Origin: JAYZQT01 sp036136335
Lineage (GTDB): Bacteria; Pseudomonadota; Alphaproteobacteria; MPNO01; UBA830
Direction of reading: 5' to 3'
DNA: 64,000 bases
Assembly (NCBI GenBank): GCA_036136335.1
Contig: JAYZQT010000007.1
Span: forward strand, 1 to 64,000
The translations under genes and the position numbers were made by a program. Under the pieces are notes generated by a model. The model saw nothing but the letters and a program-made list of their open reading frames with translations. It was not told the DNA's origin and ran no database searches. Shown here piece after piece: positions 25,623 to 34,732 of the stretch. Position 1 is the stretch's first letter. Each line of letters opens with the position of its first letter.

Positions 25623-27971
25623 TCACGCAGACGCCTTTGTTATGGCAGCGTGGACCCGGACCGGTGTCATGGGCATCGCAATATCCGAAACCCCCAGCGG
25701 TTTCAACGCATCTATGACAGCATTTACGGCAACGATCGGCGAAATCGCGACACCCGCTTCTCCAACTGCTTTGGCTCCAAGCGGGTTTGTTTTTGTTGGA
25801 ACCGGATTTAATTCACAGATAAACCCTGCAGTGGGACTGTCTTCAGCCCTCGGCAGACCATAGTCCAAAAACGAACCAGAAAGCATCTGCCCAGTTGCCG
25901 TATCGTAGACGATATGTTCGGAAAAAGCCTGACCCAAACCGTGTACTACACCACCATGCAGCTGTGCCTCTACCAACAAAGGATTTACCGGCGTACCACA
26001 ATCATGCACCATTACGTATCGCTCCACCCGAATTGCGCCAGTGTCAGTGTCCACCTCCACCTCACAACTATGGGTACCATTGGGATAGGTATGATCTGCG
26101 GGCATAAAACGCTCGCATGCTGCAAGCCCGCCAGCCATTTCGGCAATTTTTCCAAATGTTGCCCGCCGGTCGGTTCCGACAACAACATAGCAACCATCGG
26201 AGAATTCGATGTCTTCAGCGGCGACTTCAAGGAAACCTGCCGCCAGGGTTTGGCCAGTTTCGATAATTCTGTCCGTGGTTTCGGCTACCGCGGAGCCACC
26301 GACAATGATTGAACGGCAGGCGCCCGTACCGGTACCATAACGAATCTCGTTCGTATCCCCCTGTATTACCTTGATCTTTTCTACAGGGAGACCCAGTTTC
26401 CCAGCGAGGATCTGCGCATAGACGGTTTCATGTCCCTGTCCATTCGACATCGAACCAATCCGCAATTCAGCGGTGCCGTCAGGGAAACAGCGGATATCGG
26501 CTTCCTCATCGAGCCCAAACCCCAACGCCTCGATCGTATTGCAGATCCCAAACCCTCGCAAAAGGCCACTCGCTTCCGAAATTGCCTGCCTCTCGGCGTA
26601 TCCTGTTCTGTCTGAAAGCTCCAGTGCACGCGTCAGGTTGGCATGAAAGTCGCCACAATCATATTTCAATGATGTAACAGTGTGGTATGGAAGCTGCGCG
26701 GAAGAGATAAGGTTGCGACGACGGAGATCTATTCTATCCCGGCCTGTTTCCAGAGCGGCGGCATCCATCAGTCGTTCTGGTGTATACTGGCCTTCAGGTT
26801 CCCCGGCGCCGCGGATGGGGCAGGACGGAACTGTATTCGTCAACACACCCCACGCTTCGAAATACCCTACGGGCACATCGTAGGTAGACGGCGCAATCTT
26901 GATTGAGTTCCGAACCGGATTAACCGCTCTTGGCGCAAGATAGGCACCCAAGTTTCCCAAATTTTTAACCCGCATCGCAAGCAGTTGGTAACCCGCATCA
27001 AACGCAAATTCCGCTTCTGATACCAGGTCGCGGGAATGGACATCCGAAAGAAATGATTCTGCCCGCCCAGAAATCCATCGTACCGGTCGCCCTACCCGAC
27101 GCGCTGCCCACAACACCAGTACTTGCTCTGGATAAACAATGTTTTTGGAACCAAAACCACCGCCGAGCCGTGGAACAATCACGCGTATACTGCCGGGCTC
27201 ACAAAAGAAACAGTGCTTTGCGAGGGTATTGCGAACCGAATGTGGTTTACCGGCAGTCGCGTAGAGCGTGTATTCTTCCGCTGTGGCATTCCACGTGCCG
27301 CAATATCCACGTGGTTCAAGCGGCGCGCCAACACCCCGGTTCTGAACGTGTTGTATACGGGTTACGTGAGCCGCCTTTTTAAATTCTGCCTTGGTTTTTT
27401 CCTCGTCTCCTATGGTTAATCGGAAACAGACATTGTCGGGAAACCGGGGATCAACAACCGGCGCGTCAATCTTTATCGCCTCCCTCACGTCGGTAACTGC
27501 GGGCAACTCTCGATAAACAACCGCGACTTGCTCCGCACCATCAAATGCCGCGTTGACCGTTTCGGCAATTACCATAGCTACAATCTGACCAACGTAGACG
27601 ACCCTATCGGCCGGCATAGCTGGCTGTGACCGGGCTATGGATGGATCGCCCTGCTCTGGCTGTTTTTCATCATTGGCCGTCGCATAAACTGGCTGGATTT
27701 CCCAAGGGATCCCGCCAATTCCGTCTTTCTCGAGCTCCAGGCCGGTCAGAACGGTGATTACCCCGGGCACCCGCAACGCCGCACTGGGATCGACAGACAA
27801 AATATCTCCGTGCGGCTTTTCAGACCGCACAAAGGCGACATGAGTTTCGCGGGACAGATGCGTATCATCGAAAAACCTGGCCGCACCGCGCAAAAGCTCA
27901 TCATCTTCCAGCCGCAGTATGGGTTTACCCACGAGAGAACCGGCACCTGGATATGGGTAACTTTTATACAT
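25623..27971 (-). CDS. Xanthine dehydrogenase/CoxL-type molybdopterin large subunit (orphan)
   Basis: This 782-residue molybdenum hydroxylase subunit resembles the one at 18965 in layout but not closely in sequence. Motifs in order are KPILRLEDDELLRGAARFFDD, PRLGGGFGSKNIVYPEQVL, the active-site loop CPIRGAGEPEGQYTPERLMD, SNGQGHETVYAQ, and VGEAGVAISPIV with the catalytic Glu. No 2Fe-2S or FAD subunit gene is adjacent. The open frame extends right into the divergent iorA gene, so I place the start at the ATG at 27971, giving the usual N-terminus; its ribosome site is weak. The promoter must lie in the roughly 190-base gap shared with iorA. Confidence 0.9.
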   Translation of the reverse strand: MYKSYPYPGAGSLVGKPILRLEDDELLRGAARFFDDTHLSRETHVAFVRSEKPHGDILSVDPSAALRVPGVITVLTGLELEKDGIGGIPWEIQPVYATANDEKQPEQGDPSIARSQPAMPADRVVYVGQIVAMVIAETVNAAFDGAEQVAVVYRELPAVTDVREAIKIDAPVVDPRFPDNVCFRLTIGDEEKTKAEFKKAAHVTRIQHVQNRGVGAPLEPRGYCGTWNATAEEYTLYATAGKPHSVRNTLAKHCFFCEPGSIRVIVPRLGGGFGSKNIVYPEQVLVLWAARRVGRPVRWISGRAESFLSDVHSRDLVSEAEFAFDAGYQLLAMRVKNLGNLGAYLAPRAVNPVRNSIKIAPSTYDVPVGYFEAWGVLTNTVPSCPIRGAGEPEGQYTPERLMDAAALETGRDRIDLRRRNLISSAQLPYHTVTSLKYDCGDFHANLTRALELSDRTGYAERQAISEASGLLRGFGICNTIEALGFGLDEEADIRCFPDGTAELRIGSMSNGQGHETVYAQILAGKLGLPVEKIKVIQGDTNEIRYGTGTGACRSIIVGGSAVAETTDRIIETGQTLAAGFLEVAAEDIEFSDGCYVVVGTDRRATFGKIAEMAGGLAACERFMPADHTYPNGTHSCEVEVDTDTGAIRVERYVMVHDCGTPVNPLLVEAQLHGGVVHGLGQAFSEHIVYDTATGQMLSGSFLDYGLPRAEDSPTAGFICELNPVPTKTNPLGAKAVGEAGVAISPIVAVNAVIDALKPLGVSDIAMPMTPVRVHAAITKASA

Positions 27972-28164
27972 AATCGGGTCATAGTCGGAAGATTGGAAAG
28001 AGACAACGGCACTAGCGATGTTTCTGGAACAAATTTCACCAATTTGGGGTATCCTTTGCCGGGGGTTGTCTAAAGGCCTATAATCATGCCGGCCGCAGAA
28101 GAACCCGCGATTAAACCGGTTTTGGCGAAACGCAATATGGCCCCTGGACAGCAGGAGAAAAGCT

Positions 28165-30366
28165 ATGGAACGGACCTTCACAAAGGAAGTTGAATTACTG
28201 CGCCGTGGCGATGGAGAACATTTTGAAGGTGAAGGCATCCTTGCCATCACCAAAGCCCTGCTTCAGGCGGGCGTGTCCTACGTCGGCGGATATCAGGGCG
28301 CGCCGATATCACATCTGATGGACGTCCTGACTTCGGATTCCAAAGGTCTTATGGCGGAACTCGGCGTACACACGGAAGTTTGTGCAAATGAGGCTGCGGC
28401 GTGCGCCATGCTTGCTGCATCGGTCAACTACCCAATTAGAGGTGCCGTAACATGGAAATCAACCGTCGGCACAAATGTCGCATCGGACGCACTGTCAAAC
28501 GTAGCTTCGTCCGGAGTAATGGGCGGCGCGCTGATTGTGTTGGGTGAAGATTATGGCGAAGGCTCTTCCATCATACAGGAACGAAGCCATGCCTTTGCCA
28601 TGAAATGTTCGGTCTGGCTGGTGGATCCCCGTGTCAATCACCCCCGGATTGTAGAACTGGTTGAAAAATCTTTTGAACTGTCCGAGGCAAGTAACACTCC
28701 CGTGATGATGGAGTTCAGAATTAGGGCCTGTCATGTGACTGGTCGCTTCAAGACAAAAAACAACAAAAAACCGAAGTATTCGATGAATGATCCGATACCG
28801 GAGCCGGATTACAATCTCGACCGGATAGCGTTGCCACCCTCTACGTATCTTCAGGAGAGAATGAAGGTGGAAAAACGGTTCCCGGCGGCCATCGAATTCA
28901 TTCGGGACAACCATCTCAACGAGTTTTTTCCGGGCGACTGCGATGACATCGGGATCATCTGCCAAGGTGGCCTCTACAACTCGGTTATTCGGGGTTTACA
29001 ACAGCTCAGTCTTGCCGACCCGTTCGGCAACTCCCGAATACCCATCTATTGCATGAATGTTACCTATCCCATGGTGCCAGAAGAAGTAAGCCAATTCTGT
29101 GCAGGCAAAAGAGCGGTCTGTATCGTAGAAGAAGGTTTCCCGGACTACCTTGAACAGGCACTGAATGCGACCCTACGCAAGGTGGATCTGAATACCACCG
29201 TTGTTGGAAAAGATGTCTTTCCAAAAGCGGGGGAATATCAGTCCGAAGTTATGATGAATGGTCTTGCCAAGTTCGTGGAGGGGACCGCACCGAAGGATAT
29301 AGACCTCATTCCAGTTACCTCTGCGACCAAGGCCGTTGCTGACAACAAGGCCCTTGCGGCGGAACTCCTTGGATCGCCTATACCGAAACGTCCACCGGGC
29401 TTCTGTACCGGTTGCCCCGAACGTCCGGTCTTTTCTGCTCTGAAGCTGGTTCAACGAGATCCGGAAATTGGCAAGATGCACATCTCTGCAGATATCGGTT
29501 GCCACACATTTTCGACGCTTCCACCGTTTAATATGGGTAACACTGTAACGGGCTATGGGCTTGGTCTGGCAAGTTCCGCCGGAGTCAAAGACACAATGAA
29601 GGGTCATACCATATCCATTATGGGGGATGGTGGATTCTGGCATAACGGCCTGGCCACCGGGATCGCGGGGGCCGTCTACAATAAACACGACAACCTTTTG
29701 ATTGTTATGGCAAATGGTTATTCGTCAGCAACGGGGCAGCAGCACCTGCCGTCGACTACCGCCGGTGGCCTTCGCCCACCAGACACCGTTGTACCGATCG
29801 AGAGTGCGCTCAAGGGTGTCGGAGTGAAATGGATAAAAAAACAGTACACGTATCAGGTGGGCAAGATGCGCAACCTGATCAAAGAGGCACTGACATCGGG
29901 TGAGAAAGGCCTAAAGGTCATCATCGCCGAAGCGGAATGCCAGATCGCCAAACAGCGCCGAGAAAAGCAAGTTGTTTCCAAAATGCTCAAATCGGGAAAA
30001 CGCGTGATCCGGACCCGGTTTGGCGTTGACGAGGATACCTGTACAGGCGATCATTCCTGCATACGCCTGTCTGGTTGTCCTTCCCTTTCCGTCAAACCGA
30101 ACCCGGACCCGTTAAGGAAGGATCCGGTGGCAAGTGTCCTGAATTCCTGTGTTGGTTGTGGGTTGTGCGGTGAGGTATCTGACGCAGCCGTACTCTGTCC
30201 TTCGTTTTATCAGGCAGAAATTATTCAAAACCCCGGGCTTCTGGACCGTGTTTTGCATCGCTTTCGCACTGCGGTTATCGGGATGTTACAGGGCGGAACA
30301 GAAGCGCTTACGGATAAATCCGGTTCCGAAATCATGCCTGAAGACAACAGGATTGCAGCCGAATGA
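28165..30366 (+). CDS. iorA: Indolepyruvate:ferredoxin oxidoreductase alpha subunit
   Basis: This 733-residue thiamine-diphosphate enzyme oxidatively decarboxylates arylpyruvates to aryl-acetyl-CoA, passing electrons to ferredoxin. The N-terminal pyrimidine-binding domain has GYQGAPISHLMD and an active-site Glu in HTEVCANEAAACAM. The later FCTGCPERPVFSAL and ADIGCHTFSTLPP segments are IorA-specific. The cofactor motif GDGGFWHNGLATG ends in ANGYSSATGQQ near residue 510. The C-terminal ferredoxin-like part has an unusual first cysteine spacing in CTGDHSCIRLSGCP and a regular second set, CVGCGLCGEV with a downstream CP. A good AGGAGA site precedes the ATG. It overlaps the beta-subunit gene by four bases. 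Confidence 0.92.
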   Translation: MERTFTKEVELLRRGDGEHFEGEGILAITKALLQAGVSYVGGYQGAPISHLMDVLTSDSKGLMAELGVHTEVCANEAAACAMLAASVNYPIRGAVTWKSTVGTNVASDALSNVASSGVMGGALIVLGEDYGEGSSIIQERSHAFAMKCSVWLVDPRVNHPRIVELVEKSFELSEASNTPVMMEFRIRACHVTGRFKTKNNKKPKYSMNDPIPEPDYNLDRIALPPSTYLQERMKVEKRFPAAIEFIRDNHLNEFFPGDCDDIGIICQGGLYNSVIRGLQQLSLADPFGNSRIPIYCMNVTYPMVPEEVSQFCAGKRAVCIVEEGFPDYLEQALNATLRKVDLNTTVVGKDVFPKAGEYQSEVMMNGLAKFVEGTAPKDIDLIPVTSATKAVADNKALAAELLGSPIPKRPPGFCTGCPERPVFSALKLVQRDPEIGKMHISADIGCHTFSTLPPFNMGNTVTGYGLGLASSAGVKDTMKGHTISIMGDGGFWHNGLATGIAGAVYNKHDNLLIVMANGYSSATGQQHLPSTTAGGLRPPDTVVPIESALKGVGVKWIKKQYTYQVGKMRNLIKEALTSGEKGLKVIIAEAECQIAKQRREKQVVSKMLKSGKRVIRTRFGVDEDTCTGDHSCIRLSGCPSLSVKPNPDPLRKDPVASVLNSCVGCGLCGEVSDAAVLCPSFYQAEIIQNPGLLDRVLHRFRTAVIGMLQGGTEALTDKSGSEIMPEDNRIAAE

Positions 30367-31913
30367 ACCGCCTCCAGGAACGTCCAATCTCGATGGTCAT
30401 CGGTGCACTCGGTGGAGAGGGCGGTGGCGTACTGACTACCTGGGTCGTGCGCGCGGCAGAGATGTGCAGTTTTCCGACCCAGTCCACGTCAATCCCCGGG
30501 GTGGCGCAGCGCACAGGAGCCACAAGCTATTATGTTGAGATATACCCTGCTCCCCACGAGCAACTGGGCGGCCAGGAGCTGGTCATGGGCCTGTATCCGG
30601 CACCTGGGAATATGGACATCGTCGTAACCTCCGAGCTTATGGAGGCGGGCCGGATGCTGGAGAACGGCATGGTCACCCCGGACCGAACAACGTTAATCGC
30701 ATCAACCCACAGGGTTTACTCCGTGGTGGAGAAATCGGCCATGGGCGACGGGCTGTTTCGTGCGGACAGGCTCGACAACGCCGCACAAAAACTCTCAAAA
30801 CGGGCAGTCCTGTTCGACATGGCGACGCTTGCGGAAAAGGAAGGAACTGTTCTTAACGCCATCGTGCTGGGCGTCATTGCGGGCTCAGGAGAATTGCCTA
30901 TCCCAGTGGAAAACTTTTCGGAATCAATTCGTGAATCCGGAGTTGCGGTCGAATCAAACCTCAAGGGGTTTGAAATCGGCCTGTCCTACATGAGAGGCGA
31001 ATTTGAGCTACCTGCGACACCACCGGAAAAGAAAACCCGGGCAGCCAAACCCAGTGCCAATACACTGATTTCACGAATTGCCGCTACATATCCAGCTGAA
31101 ACACAAGCAACTGTGACAGAAGGCGTCAAACGTCTTGTAGACTACCAGGGCCCTACCTATGCGAAACTATATCTCGACCGCCTGGATCCAATCCTTGAAT
31201 TGGACCGAGAGCGTGGAGGCGAAAGAAACAACTGGCTTTTAACACTCGAAACCGGACGTTACCTAGCACTGACGATGTCTTACGAAGACATTATCCGAGT
31301 AGCAGATCTGAAGTCGCGACGCTCTCGCATGCAACGCGTGCGGGCTGAGGTCATAGCCAGGCCGGACGAGCCTGTCCGTGTGACAGAATTTCTAAAACCG
31401 GGCTTCGATGAGGTAACCTCGGTAATGCCGCCCTGGCTTGGAAGACCGATCATGAACTGGGCACGAGGAAACAATTGGGCAAAAGACTTCAACTTCGCGA
31501 TGCGGGTTCGCAGTAACACAATAAACGGATTCTTCCGCCTCTGGGCTCTCTCTAAATTGCGATTTTACCGCCCCAAAACATTCCGCTACGCAGAAGAACA
31601 AAATGCCATTAACGCATGGCTGGAAACCATAAAACAAGCAGCCAGCCGACACTACCAGCTTGCTGTTGAAATTGCGGAGCTTGCCAACCTCCGCAAAGGT
31701 TATTCAGATACCCACAAACGGGGCATCGAGAACTTCAAGCGCATCATGGAAGACATTGCCATCCCCTGTTCAACTGCGTCGAAAGAACCTGACTGGGGTG
31801 CAAACGCAGTCAAACAGGCCCGTGCCGCCGCATTGGCTGACCCGGAGGGCGACGCCCTGAACAAAACTATGGAAACACTTTTTAAGGAAACTTTGCCTAA
31901 CGCGGCCGAATAA
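30363..31913 (+). CDS. iorB: Indolepyruvate:ferredoxin oxidoreductase beta subunit with C-terminal extension
   Basis: This 516-residue protein has the gamma-type 2-oxoacid oxidoreductase domain at residues 1-200, seen in IGALGGEGGGVLTTWVVRAAE and STSIPGVAQRTGATSYYVEI. Residues 220-516 form a long helical extension of the DUF6537 kind that accompanies IorA in many proteobacteria. Ordinary archaeal IorB is only about 200 residues, so the extension is a lineage feature, not a fusion artefact. The ATG overlaps the iorA stop. With IorA it would turn phenylpyruvate, hydroxyphenylpyruvate or indolepyruvate into the acyl-CoA, feeding the CoA-based routes in this window. Confidence 0.9.
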   Translation: MNRLQERPISMVIGALGGEGGGVLTTWVVRAAEMCSFPTQSTSIPGVAQRTGATSYYVEIYPAPHEQLGGQELVMGLYPAPGNMDIVVTSELMEAGRMLENGMVTPDRTTLIASTHRVYSVVEKSAMGDGLFRADRLDNAAQKLSKRAVLFDMATLAEKEGTVLNAIVLGVIAGSGELPIPVENFSESIRESGVAVESNLKGFEIGLSYMRGEFELPATPPEKKTRAAKPSANTLISRIAATYPAETQATVTEGVKRLVDYQGPTYAKLYLDRLDPILELDRERGGERNNWLLTLETGRYLALTMSYEDIIRVADLKSRRSRMQRVRAEVIARPDEPVRVTEFLKPGFDEVTSVMPPWLGRPIMNWARGNNWAKDFNFAMRVRSNTINGFFRLWALSKLRFYRPKTFRYAEEQNAINAWLETIKQAASRHYQLAVEIAELANLRKGYSDTHKRGIENFKRIMEDIAIPCSTASKEPDWGANAVKQARAAALADPEGDALNKTMETLFKETLPNAAE

Positions 31914-32111
31914 ACAATTAACGCTTGCCCGCGGCTAAGACAACAACCAAGAATGTTTGAGTTGAATTATGGTATACGCCGCAGGAAACACGGTCTCCAA
32001 ATCGATGAAAACTTCCCACCGAAAACCCAAGTTCCATGCCACCGAACATGAAACGAACCGAGGTTTCCATTGCACAAACGGTTGATCAAAGCATGTGCTG
32101 CGCTCTAGGCT

Positions 32112-33326
32112 TCAAGCGCTCTTTTGATCCAGATCAAACAGTTTAGCCGCATTCAACCCCAGAATGTTTCGTTTTGCCTGGTCGTCCAGAAACGGGAGGT
32201 CAGCAATCACCGTGGGCAGGTCAAAATCCCAGTGCGGCCAGTCGGACGCATACAGAAGCTGGGTTGGCGCATTAATTGAGTCAAAGGTTGCTTCTAGAAG
32301 TTTCATGTTAGTCCGTTCCATCGGCTGACATGTGAAATACATCTCCCCAATGTATTCGCTCGGCAAACGTTTGAGGTTAGGGGCTTCGGATGACCTCATC
32401 AGATATTCGCTATCCAACCTCTGTTGCATAAAAGGCAACCATGACAGGCCGGACTCAATCCAAACTACCGGCAGGTTGGGGAAACGTTCCGGTAGACCAT
32501 TGATCACCCAGTTCGCCATGTGAACCATGTTGCAAAGGACAAACGAAATCGCGTGCATTGATATAAACCGGTTTAGCTGGCCAACGTATCCATCGGTCGG
32601 CCAGTGCGGTCCAGCGTGAAAACCGAGCGGCTTTCCCGTTTCCTCAAGCATTCTGTACAAACGCATATACTGATTGTGGTGTACCGGTTTATATCGAACC
32701 GACGTTACCATAAATCCCGCTACTTTGGGGTGATCAGCATAAGCCTCAACAATCCGTTCACACGCGGATGGTTCCGAGAACGGCAGATAAAGCATTGAGT
32801 GTATGCCGTCGTTGGTGGAGAGCACATTCTCGGTTAACCATTTGTTATACCCCTCTGCAAGTCCCACCTCTACTTCCACTTCGGGATGCAGTCCGAGAGA
32901 CAGCATAGGGGTCGGAAATGTGATCTGATAATCAATCGCCATGCACTCCATTGCACGGCGAATTAGAACAACATCGCGGGGTGTTCCATCCTCGACATTC
33001 ACCACCTCTTCAAGACCCTGATCGTGCGTGACCCGGCCAGCGATGCTTTGGTTATTAGGATAACCTCCACCCGTCATTATACCAGGGTAAAGCTGCCCGT
33101 TTCGAACGAAGCTTTGGGCAATCTGGCGAACGACGTCACTGGGAATTTCTGCAATTACCTCAGCCCACGACTGGGTTTCAAAATGGTGAGCATCAACATC
33201 CACGATAAGCCAGTCGTCCAGGCCCCGTTCTTCCACGGCCCGTTTGGCCCGCGCCAGCGTTTCGCGGGTATCCGATTTTTTTACAAGTTCCCCAAGCTCA
33301 CGTGATGGTTCGATCCCGCTATCCAT
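32112..33326 (-). CDS. Amidohydrolase_2 family metal-dependent hydrolase/decarboxylase
   Basis: This 404-residue TIM-barrel protein belongs to the ACMSD/LigW group, whose members decarboxylate aromatic acids or hydrolyse ring products. The metal-site start is VDVDAHHFET near residue 43, GFHAGPHW gives the middle histidine, and YASDWPHWDFD provides the late aspartate. The first HxH is modified to DAHH, as in many uncharacterised members. It lies 17 bases after the stress-protein gene on the same strand. The partner amidohydrolase at 34733 is only distantly similar. A decarboxylase role in aryl-acid breakdown is plausible but not shown. Confidence 0.85.
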   Translation of the reverse strand: MDSGIEPSRELGELVKKSDTRETLARAKRAVEERGLDDWLIVDVDAHHFETQSWAEVIAEIPSDVVRQIAQSFVRNGQLYPGIMTGGGYPNNQSIAGRVTHDQGLEEVVNVEDGTPRDVVLIRRAMECMAIDYQITFPTPMLSLGLHPEVEVEVGLAEGYNKWLTENVLSTNDGIHSMLYLPFSEPSACERIVEAYADHPKVAGFMVTSVRYKPVHHNQYMRLYRMLEETGKPLGFHAGPHWPTDGYVGQLNRFISMHAISFVLCNMVHMANWVINGLPERFPNLPVVWIESGLSWLPFMQQRLDSEYLMRSSEAPNLKRLPSEYIGEMYFTCQPMERTNMKLLEATFDSINAPTQLLYASDWPHWDFDLPTVIADLPFLDDQAKRNILGLNAAKLFDLDQKSA

Positions 33327-33343
33327 TTTGATTCTCCACTTGG

Positions 33344-34192
33344 TTATTGTGCCATCAGGACCGGTAGATCCGCATTCTGAAGCACATGACGTGTCACGCC
33401 GCCGAGTATAAGCTCCCGCAACCGGCTATGGGAATAGGCGCCCATCACAAGGAGATCGGCGCTAACACGCTCCGCTTCCTCGAGAAGCACCTCTCCTACC
33501 AGGCGATGGTCGGGGGCTAGTTCTACTACTTCAGCCTGAACTTCATGCCAGGAAAGATATTTTGCGATATCCTTGGACGAAGGACCAGGTTTTGCACCCG
33601 TCGTGACATTTACAATCGTCACCGAGCGCGCGAGTTCAAGTATCGGTAACGCCGCCGCAACGGACCTTGCAGAACTTGCGCTGCAATTCCAACCAATTAC
33701 GACGGCCTCACCAATGGTTAAGGGTCCGTCAGGTGGGGCAAACAGAACAGGTCTTCCTGTCCTAAACAGGGCTGCTTCCGCGGCAAGCTCGCCAACTGTG
33801 GCCCGGTCCGAGACAGGGCGGGCAACGACGACCATGTCATATGCGCCACCACGTGTCGCAACAACCTCGGACGCACTACCTATTACGTTTTCCCATGATC
33901 CCGATGGAGATTCCGCGGGCAGGGCATTTTCCCGATATTCGATTTGGCGCTCCACAAGCATCTCATCAAACCGCTGGCGTGCTTGTTTTTGCCTTTGCAA
34001 ACGATCCCGATCGTATTCATTCCTCATCTGAACCTGTATGGATTCAAACAACCCCATTGCACCGGAAGGTATTATTTCCGTTACATCGCCGCCCACAAAT
34101 ATACATTCCGCGTGTCCACCAAAAACATGTGCGATTAGTAGCGCGGTCCCAATCGCACCTTCGTCACAAGTAATATCTCCTACAGGAACCAA
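33344..34192 (-). CDS. Universal stress protein (UspA-like), with doubtful start
   Basis: This protein of about 282 residues has two tandem Usp domains. The second ends with the ATP-binding signature MGAYSHSRLRELILGGVTRHVL, and the first has VVARPVSDRATVGELAAEA. Such proteins bind ATP and support survival under stress. The start is uncertain: the only usable codon is a TTG at 34192, yet the frame is open upstream. The nine preceding codons (reading AAAIKNI before the Val) align with the GTG-initiated start of the truncated copy at 34645. At the matching place this gene has GCG instead of GTG. The nearby ATG at 34226 is in another frame. Start-codon loss, or use of the TTG, are the options. 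Confidence 0.75.
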   Translation of the reverse strand: MVPVGDITCDEGAIGTALLIAHVFGGHAECIFVGGDVTEIIPSGAMGLFESIQVQMRNEYDRDRLQRQKQARQRFDEMLVERQIEYRENALPAESPSGSWENVIGSASEVVATRGGAYDMVVVARPVSDRATVGELAAEAALFRTGRPVLFAPPDGPLTIGEAVVIGWNCSASSARSVAAALPILELARSVTIVNVTTGAKPGPSSKDIAKYLSWHEVQAEVVELAPDHRLVGEVLLEEAERVSADLLVMGAYSHSRLRELILGGVTRHVLQNADLPVLMAQ

Positions 34193-34253
34193 TATGTTTT
34201 TGATCGCCGCCGCTTTCTTCTCATGAGTCCAGCAGAAATTATAGTTTACCCTA

Positions 34254-34289
34254 ATTACGGTAATACGCGAGATTACGGTAATACGCGAG
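34254..34289. repeat. Perfect 18-bp tandem duplication
   Basis: ATTACGGTAATACGCGAG occurs twice in a row with no mismatch, upstream of the universal stress protein gene. The unit holds ATTACGGTAAT, which could be half of a regulator site. It is one of two 18-base tandem duplications within 2.1 kb. Confidence 0.9.
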
Positions 34290-34386
34290 CATTTAAAGAA
34301 CCCGCAAGGGAGACACTCATGAGAACGAAGTGGAATTCGATGGAGGTGTTAGTCAGGAACCGGCACAAGGATCCAAGCCCTATTCT

Positions 34387-34510
34387 CTATGGACCGACAC
34401 AAACAATTGCTTGTTAGTCAAATTTCCATCTTATAACTATCATCAGACCATTCAGGGGATTTCATGAAATACTTTAAGTTGGTACTCGCCACCGTGGAAT
34501 CTATTGCCTT
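34387..34510 (+). pseudogene. Remnant of a TAXI receptor gene: promoter, leader and signal-peptide start
   Basis: This stretch is a diverged copy of the promoter, leader and first 17 or so codons of the TAXI receptor gene at 37272. The shared block CTATGGACCGACACAAAC (34387-34404) matches 37192-37209 at 17 of 18 bases. A CAGACCnTTCAGGGG ribosome-site region and an ATG at 34464 follow. The peptide MKYFKLVLATVESIAFA parallels MNYFKLVFGAAGCLAFA. Similarity stops there, and the frame runs to a stop at 34602, so the receptor body is missing. It ends tail to tail with the truncated stress-protein copy, marking a deletion join near 34500-34515. Confidence 0.75.
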
Positions 34511-34645
34511 TGCGGGTAGAACCTCTACCCTGTCGACACGTATAAAAACGCAATCAGCGTGGCTACCAAAACAAAGTGCCGTCCCGATAGCACTTTCGTC
34601 GTAGGCTATATCTCCGACAGGCGCCAAAATTTTCTTGATCGCCAC
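34418..34645 (-). pseudogene. Truncated universal stress protein copy
   Basis: A 75-codon frame starting with GTG at 34645 encodes MAIKKILAPVGDIAYDESAI, clearly homologous to the start of the stress protein at 33344 (VPVGDITCDEGAIGTALL). Homology ends after about 45 residues, near EVLPAKAID. The rest is simply the antisense of the TAXI remnant. At least two thirds of the first Usp domain and all of the second are gone. It is a gene fragment, not a functional protein. Confidence 0.8.
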
Positions 34646-34732
34646 AGATTTTCTCCAACGCGTGTTGGAGGGCTCAAGTTTACCTATTTTTCCTGGAAGA
34701 CAGTCGGCATTTCCCCCAATCGGAATAACCGG

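Noticed and set aside
27972..28253. N-terminal extension of the molybdenum hydroxylase frame into the iorA gene
   Set aside because: It overlaps the start of iorA on the other strand and is not like the family N-terminus, which begins at 27971.
31914..32111. Possible terminator between convergent iorB and amidohydrolase genes
   Set aside because: No stem with a T-run could be found by eye in the 198-base gap.
34653..34670. CTCCAAC/GTTGGAG hairpin near the stress-protein fragment
   Set aside because: The 7-bp stem has no T-run and sits just before a fragment start; too weak to call a terminator.
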